From positions 1-37,270 of the forward strand of contig JAISOU010000043.1 in assembly GCA_031275395.1 (NCBI GenBank): a DNA stretch of 37,270 nucleotides. Reading direction: 5' to 3'. Of this stretch, positions 24,131-33,693 are shown piece by piece. This DNA is from Helicobacteraceae bacterium. Its GTDB lineage: Bacteria > Campylobacterota > Campylobacteria > Campylobacterales > SZUA-545. The number at the start of each line of letters is the position of its first letter. Position 1 is the stretch's first letter. The position numbers and the translations under genes are program-made. Under the pieces are notes generated by a model. That model had not been told where the DNA came from. It saw only the letters and a list, made by a program, of their open reading frames with translations, and ran no database searches.

Positions 24131-27100
24131 TGTCGCGCCCCCTCTGTCATCCCTATATGCTATAATTTATAGCGAAGGTCGCAAAATGATCGCTAAGTTA
24201 TAGGATCCGCTGTCATCCCTATATGCTATAATCTCCAACCATTCGCCGCGTCGTAGATCGGGGTTATAGGATCCGCTGTCATCCCTATATGCTATAATCT
24301 CATAAAAGCGTATAAATACACCGCCGCGAGTTATAGGATCCGCTGTCATCCCTATATGCTATAATTTATTGCCCTCCCTAAATATAACAATTGTTGTTAT
24401 AGGATCCGCTGTCATCCCTATATGCTATAATTGTCCAGTATTTTCATTCGATAAAATGCGGGTTATAGGATCCGCTGTCATCCCTATATGCTATAATATG
24501 TCGAGTTCGCCCAAGATAATGCGATCTGTTATAGGATCCGCTGTCATCCCTATATGCTATAATACGCGGCGATATTGGTGCAGTCTTTTGTTAGTTATAG
24601 GATCCGCTGTCATCCCTATATGCTATAATCTATCGCAAGCGCTATATGAGCAACTGCATGTTATAGGATCCGCTGTCATCCCTATATGCTATAATCTCCA
24701 ACCATTCGCCGCGTCGTAGATCGGCGTTATAGGATCCGCTGTCATCCCTATATGCTATAATCGCGCTTGCTGACGCTACAATAAAAGGGTAGTTATAGGA
24801 TCCGCTGTCATCCCTATATGCTATAATAAAAACAGACCGCTACAGCAAAATCTCCGAGTTATAGGATCCGCTGTCATCCCTATATGCTATAATCTAAAAC
24901 GCTTAGATTTCTATCCACATTGAGTTATAGGATCCGCTGTCATCCCTATATGCTATAATATTCTTCGGGTTTTATAACGCCTTCGGGCGGTTATAGGATC
25001 CGCTGTCATCCCTATATGCTATAATTAGTTTGCCGCTTTTGTGGGGTATTCCAGCGTTATAGGATCCGCTGTCATCCCTATATGCTATAATTATCTAGCG
25101 CGACGGCAAACTCCGTAGAGTGTTATAGGATCCGCTGTCATCCCTATATGCTATAATCGGACGATTGCGTATACGGCTATCGCGAGCGTTATAGGATCCG
25201 CTGTCATCCCTATATGCTATAATTGGATACGTGCATAATGTTAGGCGTTAACGGTTATAGGATCCGCTGTCATCCCTATATGCTATAATCGGTTCGATAT
25301 GATTATAGAACACACAATGGTTATAGGATCCGCTGTCATCCCTATATGCTATAATTAAGCCGCCTCTACAATAGGCGCTCATCTGGTTATAGGATCCGCT
25401 GTCATCCCTATATGCTATAATCGGAATTAGAGTTAAATAATGATTAGGCTAGTTATAGGATCCGCTGTCATCCCTATATGCTATAATCGGAATTATTTGG
25501 CGCGAGAGCTGGAGTTGGTTATAGGATCCGCTGTCATCCCTATATGCTATAATCGATAATATATACCCTTTCGCGGTTTTGCGGTTATAGGATCCGCTGT
25601 CATCCCTATATGCTATAATATAGCGCGCGCGCGTTAGTAGCGCAGAATAGTTATAGGATCCGCTGTCATCCCTATATGCTATAATTCCTGCTCCTGCTAC
25701 TGCTCAATGCTACTAGTTATAGGATCCGCTGTCATCCCTATATGCTATAATTCTGGTTTAATCGCGTACCTTGCGATGATTGTTATAGGATCCGCTGTCA
25801 TCCCTATATGCTATAATGAGCAGGAGAGGGCAGAAAAGGAAAAACAGTTATAGGATCCGCTGTCATCCCTATATGCTATAATGCTACGGACGCGATCAAA
25901 AACCTATTTAAGTTATAGGATCCGCTGTCATCCCTATATGCTATAATTACGTGATTGGCGGTAAAAACAAACCGTCGGTTATAGGATCCGCTGTCATCCC
26001 TATATGCTATAATGACAAAAACTAAAAGAGAAATTAAACCATAGTTATAGGATCCGCTGTCATCCCTATATGCTATAATGAAACTGATCTCCTTAGGCTT
26101 AAGCGTGAAGTTATAGGATCCGCTGTCATCCCTATATGCTATAATGCGAAAGCCGCTCACGCCAAAAGCGTGGGAGTTATAGGATCCGCTGTCATCCCTA
26201 TATGCTATAATCGATACACGCCCGACTATTAACGCCCGACGGTTATAGGATCCGCTGTCATCCCTATATGCTATAATCGAACGCGCCGCCGTTAGCGCGG
26301 AATTATTGTTATAGGATCCGCTGTCATCCCTATATGCTATAATTCGGCGGCGCTGGCGTTAGGCTCGCCGCTGGTTATAGGATCCGCTGTCATCCCTATA
26401 TGCTATAATAGTAGCTCATCTAAATAAGGCTTTGGCGCGGTTATAGGATCCGCTGTCATCCCTATATGCTATAATTTTGAAAGCTTTTGGTAATAGGTTT
26501 ACAGAGTTATAGGATCCGCTGTCATCCCTATATGCTATAATCGCCGATTGCGCCAAGTTTCTACCTATCGCGTTATAGGATCCGCTGTCATCCCTATATG
26601 CTATAATGCTCGTCGCGAAATCATAATCGCGTTTATCGTTATAGGATCCGCTGTCATCCCTATATGCTATAATAATCTTTTGCAGAACAGAGTACTGGAT
26701 GGTGTTATAGGATCCGCTGTCATCCCTATATGCTATAATACGCGAGGAATTATTAAGCTAATAAAAAGTGTTATAGGATCCGCTGTCATCCCTATATGCT
26801 ATAATATCGTAGTCCATAGCCTGCGACATACTTTCGTTATAGGATCCGCTGTCATCCCTATATGCTATAATCCTAAATATGAATCTAACCCCAAAAGAGA
26901 TGTTATAGGATCCGCTGTCATCCCTATATGCTATAATCCGAAGACGATAAACTCGTCGTTTATCGCGGTTATAGGATCCGCTGTCATCCCTATATGCTAT
27001 AATCGAAACAGGCGGAGCGATTAGAGCGCTGATGTTATAGGATCCGCTGTCATCCCTATATGCTATAATGTTGTTACCTAGACAGCGGCGATCAATATAG

Positions 27101-27927
27101 TTATAGGATCCGCTGTCATCCCTATATGCTATAATAATTGAGAGCTAAGCCTACGGCGTGGATCGGTTATAGGATCCGCTGTCATCCCTATATGCTATAA
27201 TTGCGAGATGGCATTCCGTCAGTTGTTAATTGTTATAGGATCCGCTGTCATCCCTATATGCTATAATGATGAAAGAGGACGATCGCGGATTATACATGTT
27301 ATAGGATCCGCTGTCATCCCTATATGCTATAATGCGATTTGTCCTCTACGGCAAACAGATCGGGTTATAGGATCCGCTGTCATCCCTATATGCTATAATG
27401 CCATTCGCAAACTGGCCAAAGCGGGTAAGGTTATAGGATCCGCTGTCATCCCTATATGCTATAATATGAGCAAAGCCGTCGCGTATAACGCTATCGTTAT
27501 AGGATCCGCTGTCATCCCTATATGCTATAATTAGACGAAAGCGTTAAGGCGAGCGAAGAGTGTTATAGGATCCGCTGTCATCCCTATATGCTATAATAAG
27601 TCGTTTGGAAAGTCGTTTGGTAAGTCGGTTATAGGATCCGCTGTCATCCCTATATGCTATAATGTTTTTTGGAAATTGAACAGCGTTCATTTTGTTATAG
27701 GATCCGCTGTCATCCCTATATGCTATAATATTCGACGGCGAAAAACACGCCATTTTCGTGTTATAGGATCCGCTGTCATCCCTATATGCTATAATAGCTC
27801 GCCGCCCGTAATATCGACTATCTATGTTATAGGATCCGCTGTCATCCCTATATGCTATAATCAAGAAAAAATCTCACGTGGTATCAGTCGCGTTATAGGA
27901 TCCGCTGTCATCCCTATATGCTATAAT
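24131..27927 (+). CRISPR. Type II-C CRISPR array, 58 repeats and 57 spacers
   Basis: The repeat is 36 bases, begins GTTATAGGATCCGCTG and ends ATGCTATAAT. By direct count there are 58 repeats and 57 spacers: 54 spacers of 30 bases, one of 31 (24299-24329) and two of 29 (25818-25846 and 25883-25911). Repeats 2-58 appear identical; repeat 1 (24131-24166) keeps the 3' part but its first ten bases are unrelated. Each repeat ends in TGCTATAAT, a perfect extended -10, so each spacer can be transcribed from its own promoter on the plus strand, as in Neisseria type II-C arrays. The orientation (spacer then repeat in the crRNA) is supported by pairing of the repeat with the tracrRNA at 32.5 kb. Spacers 2 and 9 are duplicates except for the last base. 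Spacer 41 encodes a tyrosine-recombinase motif. Confidence 0.98.
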
Positions 27928-27939
27928 GCCTTGCCGACA

Positions 27940-27977
27940 AATCCGCTCCTAGACTACTCTGGGAGCGGATTATTTTT
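27940..27977 (+). terminator. Terminator at the cas2 end of the array
   Basis: Stem AATCCGCTCC / GGAGCGGATT, loop of about 12 bases, then ATTTTT on the plus strand, 12 bases after the last repeat. It would stop the many repeat-driven transcripts before they run antisense through cas2, cas1 and cas9. New-spacer insertion in II-C systems is thought to occur at this end, so the A/T-rich stretch just beyond may be part of the leader. Confidence 0.7.
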
Positions 27978-27991
27978 CGTGAAAAAAGCTT

Positions 27992-28312
27992 TTAAAACAG
28001 CAAAAGTTGTTTGTGTGTAACGGTTTTTTCCTGAATCGTGGGCTTGCCGACAAGGATTTCAATGCCTGCGAATTGCTTTTCAGTGATGATTAAACTGCGT
28101 ACCGAACCTGCGGGAGGCAGATTATTTGATAGCCTCTTATTATGTTTAACGATCGAATCCGCTCCATAGATCAGTCGCGCATAGATGCTAAACTGAACCA
28201 TATCGTAGCCATCGTTAATAAGAAAACGCCTAAACTTTGCGGCAAAATACCGCTCCTTCTTGGTCAAAACCGGCAGGTCAAAGAACACGATCAATCTCAC
28301 AAAACGCCCCAT
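27992..28312 (-). CDS. cas2: CRISPR-associated endonuclease Cas2
   Basis: Small subunit of the spacer-integration complex. The 106-residue protein begins with R-L-I-V-F-F-D-L-P-V, the beta-strand and conserved aspartate of Cas2, followed by T-K-K-E-R and a helix ending F-L-I-N-D-G-Y-D-M-V-Q-F-S-I-Y as in type II Cas2. Start is the ATG at 28312; an internal GTG five codons later would also fit. It lies 67 bases after cas1 and is the gene nearest the array. Confidence 0.95.
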   Translation of the reverse strand: MGRFVRLIVFFDLPVLTKKERYFAAKFRRFLINDGYDMVQFSIYARLIYGADSIVKHNKRLSNNLPPAGSVRSLIITEKQFAGIEILVGKPTIQEKTVTHKQLLLF

Positions 28313-28379
28313 TTATCCGCCACGCTATTAAACGGCGCAGATCGTCAAGAAAACAACCGCAATAAAATTGCCAAATCGC

Positions 28380-29282
28380 TTAAGACTCTACAAAATGCGC
28401 CTCTGTTCCCAACAATATCGGTGCTTCCAATATTTCTTCCTTATTTGCATAGAGTCTAACCAAGCTTTCTACGACAAAATCGATCGCGTTTATAGCCGCG
28501 GTTTTTCCATTAGACATTTGAACGTCCGCATTCAGGAGCGTAACCAACGCGGCTTTCTCGGGCGCGTTAAAACTACGATTTTTCGCGAAAATTTCTTTAG
28601 CTACCCATAGATCGACAATAGGTCGAAACGGCTCGATCAAATCGTCGGCAAGATTAAAGGCGTTTAACTCGCTATGGTGAAAAAGTCCAAGCTCCGGATT
28701 TAAGCCGTGCGCTACTAAATTTCTAGCGATCGCGCCGCGAAAAATCGCGTAGCCAAAGTTAAGAGCAGAGTTAATCGCGTTTTCATTTCTACGATTAAAA
28801 TGATCGCCAAAAAGCTCCGCGAAATAAAAACTTGCCGCTTGCGATTCCATATTATCCGCGTCTGCCGATCGAACCTTTTCGGACATAACAAATAGACGAT
28901 CGGCATTTTTACCCATTAGCGCCAAAGTCTTAGCCTGATTTATAATTTTAGCTTTAACGATCGACGCCCAAGCGCGTTTTGCGATCGGCTTTGCAACATT
29001 TAATTGTAAACGCAACATTTTTGACGTTCTGCTAAAGGCGCTAAACGGCAGAAAAACGCCGTTTGGCAAACCGTTTTCGGCGGTAGAAAAGAGCGCTATT
29101 CCATACTCGCTACAAGCGCTCAATACGGGATGGGTAATTGTTATTTGACGATGATTTAAGATGATGACGGCAATATCTTCAAACGACACGGTTGCGTTTT
29201 TATCTTCTTGCGCGATCGACAGCGCAAAATGATCCCGCGAAAGTCTGGCGGGAGCGCTTATCATTACGCTACGCCAACCCAC
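28380..29282 (-). CDS. cas1: CRISPR-associated integrase Cas1
   Basis: Catalytic subunit of spacer acquisition, 300 residues. Metal ligands are visible as Glu146 in N-M-E-S-Q-A-A, a histidine in L-G-L-F-H-H-S-E, and the acidic patch in L-A-D-D-L-I-E-P-F-R-P. The GTG at 29282 is chosen because M-G-W-R-S-V-M-I-S matches the usual type II Cas1 beginning. It overlaps the cas9 stop by 14 bases. No cas4 or csn2 is present, which makes the locus type II-C. Confidence 0.95.
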   Translation of the reverse strand: MGWRSVMISAPARLSRDHFALSIAQEDKNATVSFEDIAVIILNHRQITITHPVLSACSEYGIALFSTAENGLPNGVFLPFSAFSRTSKMLRLQLNVAKPIAKRAWASIVKAKIINQAKTLALMGKNADRLFVMSEKVRSADADNMESQAASFYFAELFGDHFNRRNENAINSALNFGYAIFRGAIARNLVAHGLNPELGLFHHSELNAFNLADDLIEPFRPIVDLWVAKEIFAKNRSFNAPEKAALVTLLNADVQMSNGKTAAINAIDFVVESLVRLYANKEEILEAPILLGTEAHFVES

Positions 29283-32200
29283 GACGCGACTCTTTGCTCG
29301 CCGGATAAATATTTCCTAAACAATCGACGTTAAACTTTTCTATAGACAACGCCGTTTTAATTCCAATACTTTGATATTCTCCGTCTTTGCCTATTTTTTT
29401 ATCGCGATCTGGAGACCATATATTAACGGCTCCTGTGGATCTGTTTGTGCTACCATAATATCCCAAAATAGTTTTATCTTTTTGCGTAACTTTCACCAGA
29501 TCGTTTGGATAAAGCGAAAAACAAAACTCGAAACTTTTATCGATCTCTGTCCATTCGTCTTCATCTTTATAAGCCACAATCGCTCTATTAGGCGCTAAAT
29601 CCGCCGCTTTATGCCACACATAAACGGGAATCAAATAAAATCTGCCGTGTTTTGCAAATATATCCACGCGCAACATTGTATCGTTTTTGGCAATACCGTT
29701 GCGCACCGCAATACCGCTCATTTTATCAAGCTTTTTAACGCTGCGCACAATCGGGGCCTTTGACATATCCTTTGAAGGTTTATAAAACGGCTCGCTAAAC
29801 GCCTTTTGGGCGTTTCCGTTAAACTCCTCCATGCGTTTACGGATCGCTTCATAAAGCGGTTTATTTCGCTCCTGATCGACAAGTTTGTCAATATCTGATA
29901 ATTTCAGATCGTAAAGCCTAACTCTTTGCGCAATAATGCCCTCTTGATCCGTTTTAGCGTAAATAGTCTCTTTATGCGCGGCTCCTCCGTTTCGTCTTTG
30001 CGGAGCGCGAGAAACAAAAAGCGGTTTTGCGTTTTGCGCGACCTCTATTGGCGTTCCTAGCTCGATCAATTTTTCGCGTAGCTTATGCGGATCGTCTTCG
30101 TTCAATCTGCACAGTAGCTCTTCGCGAAAGTTTTCCCAAGGGTAAGGGAATTTATTTTCGACCGCTTCGCGCGCTTTGGAGTTAATAATTTCGCCAGTTT
30201 CTGGATCGACAAACCCTTCCCGTATAAATTCTAACTCTCTTCTCCTTGCATAATCGCTTAGACGCTTGACCATTGCGTGGTTGCATACGGCGATTACCGA
30301 CGCGTCCAAAGCGTGATGCCGGTCGCTTTCTCCTCTTTCTTTTGTTAATCCCCATCTAGCCCGTAAAAACGCCGTTAGGCTACCGGTTAAGACGACGACC
30401 CGCTTAGCGTCGCTATCGTCGGCAAGTTTCAAAAACCGCTCTACGTAATTTTTAAAAAAGCGACAGATATAACGCGTGTCGTTTAAGTTTCGCTCTTTAA
30501 AACCTTCGGCGGTTTTTTCATCAAAATCTTTACGTAAAAGTCGATCGCGTTTTGCCTTTCTAAAATTATGATTATTCTTAACGTATTCTTCAAATTTTCT
30601 CCAATGATCTTCGTTGTGTCCAAAATACTCAAACGGCGTTTTATTGCCCTTCTTCTGATTTTCCGCCGTTTTAACTAATACGCGATTATTTTTGGAGTTA
30701 TCGAAGCTTCTTGAATACGGCAATATATGATCGATCTGCGCATAGTCTTTATCTCCTAAAACGCTATCTATATCTAGCTTATCAACAGAGTATGCGCATT
30801 TGCAAAGTTGCTCCTTGTAAAGAAGCCATTTTTCAAACTCTTTTGCTTTCGGTTCGCGCCCTAATTTATTGCGCAGTTCGCCATATTCTCTTTCATTGCG
30901 CTCGCGATACTCTTTTTGCCCTCTTTCTATCTCTTTGCGTTCCGATAGCGAGCGAGATAAGTCCCGCGCCATTTCAATATGAACGCTTTTGGACGATCCA
31001 TATTTCTTAACGATTGTGTTTAATACCTTTCGCGCCTGATTGAGCGCTCGTAAAACGACCGGATTTCGCGGAATATCAAGCGCGTCGTTAAACTTTAGAC
31101 GACCATATTTATCGCGATCTTTATATAGCGGCGGCAAATATATTTGCTTTTCGTCTTCGTTAGAAAAATCGCTATGGCTTTTATAGCCCGCTTTCACTAC
31201 CGCTTCATCGTAGCGATCGCCCCTTTCCATAAACGGTAAAATCTTGCGAAGCGCCGTTAACGAAAGATGGTGAAACTCTTTGAAACTAACGGGCAATAAC
31301 TTTTCTATTATATCTTCGTCTAATCCGAGCTTCCTTAGTTGCGACGCTTTTTCGTTGTCCTCTTTATAAACCGTTAAAACAAAGGCGATCGAATCGAATC
31401 TATCGGGATTATTCGCGATCTCGTTAAAACGATCCTTTAGTGCTTTTTTCAACGCGAGCGTAGCCGGAAGTTTGACCAGCTTTTCCTTCTCGCCTTTAAC
31501 TGCGCTAAACGAAAAATCGTTTAATAACTTTGCCTTAACTAGCGCCGATCTTAGTTGTTCGTATTTCATCTCGCAATTTGCGTAACTATAAGCCGTTTTG
31601 ATCGCGACTTCTCGTTCCCGATCGTTTAACGCTCTACTTTTGCCGTCGATAATTATGCGAAGATTATTTATTCTCGTTAATAATACGTGTCGTTCGGCGC
31701 AGAAGCTATATTTAGGCGCTCTATATTCCTCTTTTTCAAAAACGCAACGACCCGTCATCTCAAGTAGCTTTTCGCCGCTTAGACTTTGTTTCTGGCTCCA
31801 AAAAAGCCCGCTTTTGCAATCGCCGTTTCCTAAAATAGCGGTTTGCAACTCTTTCGAGGCAAAAGCCGCGCCCAACGATCGCTGTTTTTCAAAGATCGTT
31901 TTTAACTCTTCGCCAAGCAAAACGCGCGAAAGCGCCTTATCGTACTCTTTATCTTTATTGCGTTGCGCTTGCGGAAACTCTCTTAAAATCATTTCGGCGA
32001 CGGTTCGATAGCCTTTGTCTTTCATAAGTTCCGCGTTTTTTGAAAGCGCCTCTTTAACGTCGCCGTTATCCTTATTTTCGCTTTCGGCTTTGCTTGTCCA
32101 ATAAAATCCGCGATGTTTGCAGATATGATATACGATCCGCGCAAACTCCCCTCTGTCTAGCGCGTAATCTAGCGCTTTAACGCGAAGAAGCCAAGTAGAA

Positions 32201-32478
32201 TCGCTCGGCTTTAACTCTTTGAAAAATTGCTTGCTATCGATAACGCCGCTTCGCTTTAGTAAGCGCGTCAATTTCGTAAGCCGCCATGCGCGATTATGAA
32301 GTCTGTGGCGCATTAGACGCGCGTTGCGTCGAATTAAATTGAGGCTTTCGCCCTCCTTGTCCGTTTCGGCTTTATCAAAGGCGCGAACGCCTAAACCCAA
32401 AATATTACCCTCGCCGATAACGCACCAGCCTACGCTCGCAATCCCAATATCCAGCCCCAAACGATACTCCGCTCTCAT
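29269..32478 (-). CDS. cas9: Cas9 endonuclease, type II-C
   Basis: RNA-guided DNA nuclease of about 1069 residues, a compact size like the Neisseria and Campylobacter enzymes. RuvC-I has Asp10 in L-G-L-D-I-G-I-A-S-V-G-W; an arginine-rich bridge helix follows (R-R-N-A-R-L-M-R-H-R); RuvC-II has Glu502 in H-I-E-M-A-R-D-L; the HNH nuclease has His584 in I-D-H-I-L-P-Y-S; RuvC-III has His722 and Asp725 in H-H-A-L-D-A-S. All catalytic residues are intact. The ATG at 32478 is preferred: AAGGAAAG precedes it and the protein then starts seven residues before the RuvC-I strand. An ATG seven codons upstream (32499) lacks a ribosome site. The PAM cannot be read from the sequence. Codon use resembles the neighbouring housekeeping genes, so the locus is not obviously recent. 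Confidence 0.98.
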   Translation of the reverse strand: MRAEYRLGLDIGIASVGWCVIGEGNILGLGVRAFDKAETDKEGESLNLIRRNARLMRHRLHNRAWRLTKLTRLLKRSGVIDSKQFFKELKPSDSTWLLRVKALDYALDRGEFARIVYHICKHRGFYWTSKAESENKDNGDVKEALSKNAELMKDKGYRTVAEMILREFPQAQRNKDKEYDKALSRVLLGEELKTIFEKQRSLGAAFASKELQTAILGNGDCKSGLFWSQKQSLSGEKLLEMTGRCVFEKEEYRAPKYSFCAERHVLLTRINNLRIIIDGKSRALNDREREVAIKTAYSYANCEMKYEQLRSALVKAKLLNDFSFSAVKGEKEKLVKLPATLALKKALKDRFNEIANNPDRFDSIAFVLTVYKEDNEKASQLRKLGLDEDIIEKLLPVSFKEFHHLSLTALRKILPFMERGDRYDEAVVKAGYKSHSDFSNEDEKQIYLPPLYKDRDKYGRLKFNDALDIPRNPVVLRALNQARKVLNTIVKKYGSSKSVHIEMARDLSRSLSERKEIERGQKEYRERNEREYGELRNKLGREPKAKEFEKWLLYKEQLCKCAYSVDKLDIDSVLGDKDYAQIDHILPYSRSFDNSKNNRVLVKTAENQKKGNKTPFEYFGHNEDHWRKFEEYVKNNHNFRKAKRDRLLRKDFDEKTAEGFKERNLNDTRYICRFFKNYVERFLKLADDSDAKRVVVLTGSLTAFLRARWGLTKERGESDRHHALDASVIAVCNHAMVKRLSDYARRRELEFIREGFVDPETGEIINSKAREAVENKFPYPWENFREELLCRLNEDDPHKLREKLIELGTPIEVAQNAKPLFVSRAPQRRNGGAAHKETIYAKTDQEGIIAQRVRLYDLKLSDIDKLVDQERNKPLYEAIRKRMEEFNGNAQKAFSEPFYKPSKDMSKAPIVRSVKKLDKMSGIAVRNGIAKNDTMLRVDIFAKHGRFYLIPVYVWHKAADLAPNRAIVAYKDEDEWTEIDKSFEFCFSLYPNDLVKVTQKDKTILGYYGSTNRSTGAVNIWSPDRDKKIGKDGEYQSIGIKTALSIEKFNVDCLGNIYPASKESRRGLA

Positions 32479-32507
32479 CGCCTTTCCTTCTTTAAGCATA
32501 ATTGTTC

Positions 32508-32513
32508 TATAAT
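32508..32513 (+). promoter_or_regulatory. -10 element of the tracrRNA promoter
   Basis: A perfect TATAAT, with transcription expected to start near 32520, just before the anti-repeat. No strong -35 is visible. It lies in the cas9 leader on the opposite strand, so the tracrRNA and cas9 transcripts diverge from a region of only about 40 bases. Confidence 0.6.
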
Positions 32514-32519
32514 TACAAT

Positions 32520-32616
32520 CGTAGCATATAAGGGATGACAGCCGCTGCTATAATAAGCGCGATTCGGAAGATTGCGCGTATCCGGCGGGGTTGGGTAAAA
32601 CCGCCCCGTCTTTTTA
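32520..32616 (+). ncRNA. tracrRNA
   Basis: The anti-repeat (about 32522-32554) pairs with the CRISPR repeat in two blocks. TAGCATATA and GGGATGACAGC match the repeat's 3' and central part, with one bulged A between them, and CTATAAT pairs with the repeat's first seven bases; five bases on each side form an internal loop. A hairpin follows (GCGCGA 32557-32562 with TTGCGC 32572-32577), then a G/C-rich hairpin (32584-32608, imperfect stem around GGCGG...CCGCC) and TTTTT at 32611-32615 as terminator. Expected length is about 95 nucleotides. The terminator U-run overlaps the dxr stop codon on the other strand. Confidence 0.85.
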
Positions 32617-33693
32617 CTTCAAAGCCTTTTCGTTTGTCCAGCAAAAAACCTCGTTATGCAAAGCGATCGCTTCGTCGATCGATTTTGGCGGCGCGTTAAA
32701 GCGATCGAAAGCGGCGAGAATTAAACGCGAGATCGCTCCGAAACTAATAGCGCCCGATCTAAAAAAAGATAACGCCGCTTCGTTCGCCGCGTTTAAGACT
32801 ACGCCAAGTTCGGGCGTTTTTAACAGCGCTTCTTTGATCTCCCAAACAATATAACGTTTTGCATCGATCGGCTCAAAGCAAATCGGCGGCAGATTAGAAA
32901 GATTGACCTCGCCCGCAAACGGCGATTTTACCTCGTCCATAATCGCGTAGGCGATCGCAAGGCGCATATCCGTAGGCGCGGCTTGCGCGACGATACAGCC
33001 GTCCGCAAACTCTATGAGCGCATGAAAAACCGAGCTTCGTTCGATCATAGCGTCGATCGCGCAAATATCAAAAAGCCAACGCGCCTCTAGCAGTTCAAAA
33101 AGTTTATTGACCATCGTCGCGCTGTCGATCGTGATCTTCGCGCCCATCGACCAATTCGGGTGGCGCAAAACCCGTTCGATCGAGGCGTCTTCAATGCGTT
33201 CTAGCGGTAGATCGCGCAGAGCGCCGCCGCTTGCCGTCAAAACGATCCGCTTAATCGGGCGATCTTTCGCAAGATACCAAACGCCGAAATGTTCGCTGTC
33301 GATCGGGCGAATCAAGTTTTTATCGGCGATAAAAGCGCCCGCGCACGCCAGCGATTCTTTATTTGCGAGCGCCAACCGTTTGCCGCAGGCAAGCGCTTTT
33401 AACGTGGGCGCAAGACCAAGAAAACCCGCGAGCGCATTGACGACAAGATCGCTTCGGCTCTCTTCGATCGCCTCCAAAAGCGCCGCTTCGCCGTATTTCA
33501 CGCCGTTAAAATCGACCTTTTGCGCGGCGGCGCGATCGGCTACGACGACGCGGCGCGGTTTGAAGCGCCTGATCTGATCGTTTAGCAGATCGACGTTATA
33601 ACCGGCCGCCAACGTTTCGATCGACAAATGAAAGCGCTCGGCGACGTCGAGCGTCGAGCGTCCGATCGAGCCCGTAGAACCCAATAAAACCAC
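32614..33693 (-). CDS. dxr: 1-deoxy-D-xylulose 5-phosphate reductoisomerase
   Basis: NADPH-dependent enzyme of the MEP isoprenoid pathway, making 2-C-methylerythritol 4-phosphate. The N-terminal NADPH motif is L-G-S-T-G-S-I-G; other signatures are A-L-A-N-K-E-S-L, the metal site D-S-E-H in P-I-D-S-E-H-F, T-A-S-G-G-A-L-R-D, H-P-N-W-S-M-G, K-I-T-I-D-S-A-T-M-V-N-K and N-A-A-N-E-A-A. Length 359 is near the lower family norm. Start is a GTG that shares one base with the purT stop, so the two are translationally coupled. Confidence 0.96.
   Translation of the reverse strand: MVLLGSTGSIGRSTLDVAERFHLSIETLAAGYNVDLLNDQIRRFKPRRVVVADRAAAQKVDFNGVKYGEAALLEAIEESRSDLVVNALAGFLGLAPTLKALACGKRLALANKESLACAGAFIADKNLIRPIDSEHFGVWYLAKDRPIKRIVLTASGGALRDLPLERIEDASIERVLRHPNWSMGAKITIDSATMVNKLFELLEARWLFDICAIDAMIERSSVFHALIEFADGCIVAQAAPTDMRLAIAYAIMDEVKSPFAGEVNLSNLPPICFEPIDAKRYIVWEIKEALLKTPELGVVLNAANEAALSFFRSGAISFGAISRLILAAFDRFNAPPKSIDEAIALHNEVFCWTNEKALK

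Noticed and set aside
24369-28020. Long open frames with repeated V-I-G-S-A-V-I-P-I-C-Y-N or I-I-A-Y-R-D-D-S-G-S-Y-N peptides on both strands
   Set aside because: They are the CRISPR repeat read through: repeat (36) plus spacer (30) is 66 bases, a multiple of three, so frames stay open by arithmetic. No ribosome sites and no conserved spacer-coded part.
28142-28610. Plus-strand ORFs opposite cas2 and cas1
   Set aside because: They are shadows of well-supported Cas proteins on the minus strand, without domains or ribosome sites.
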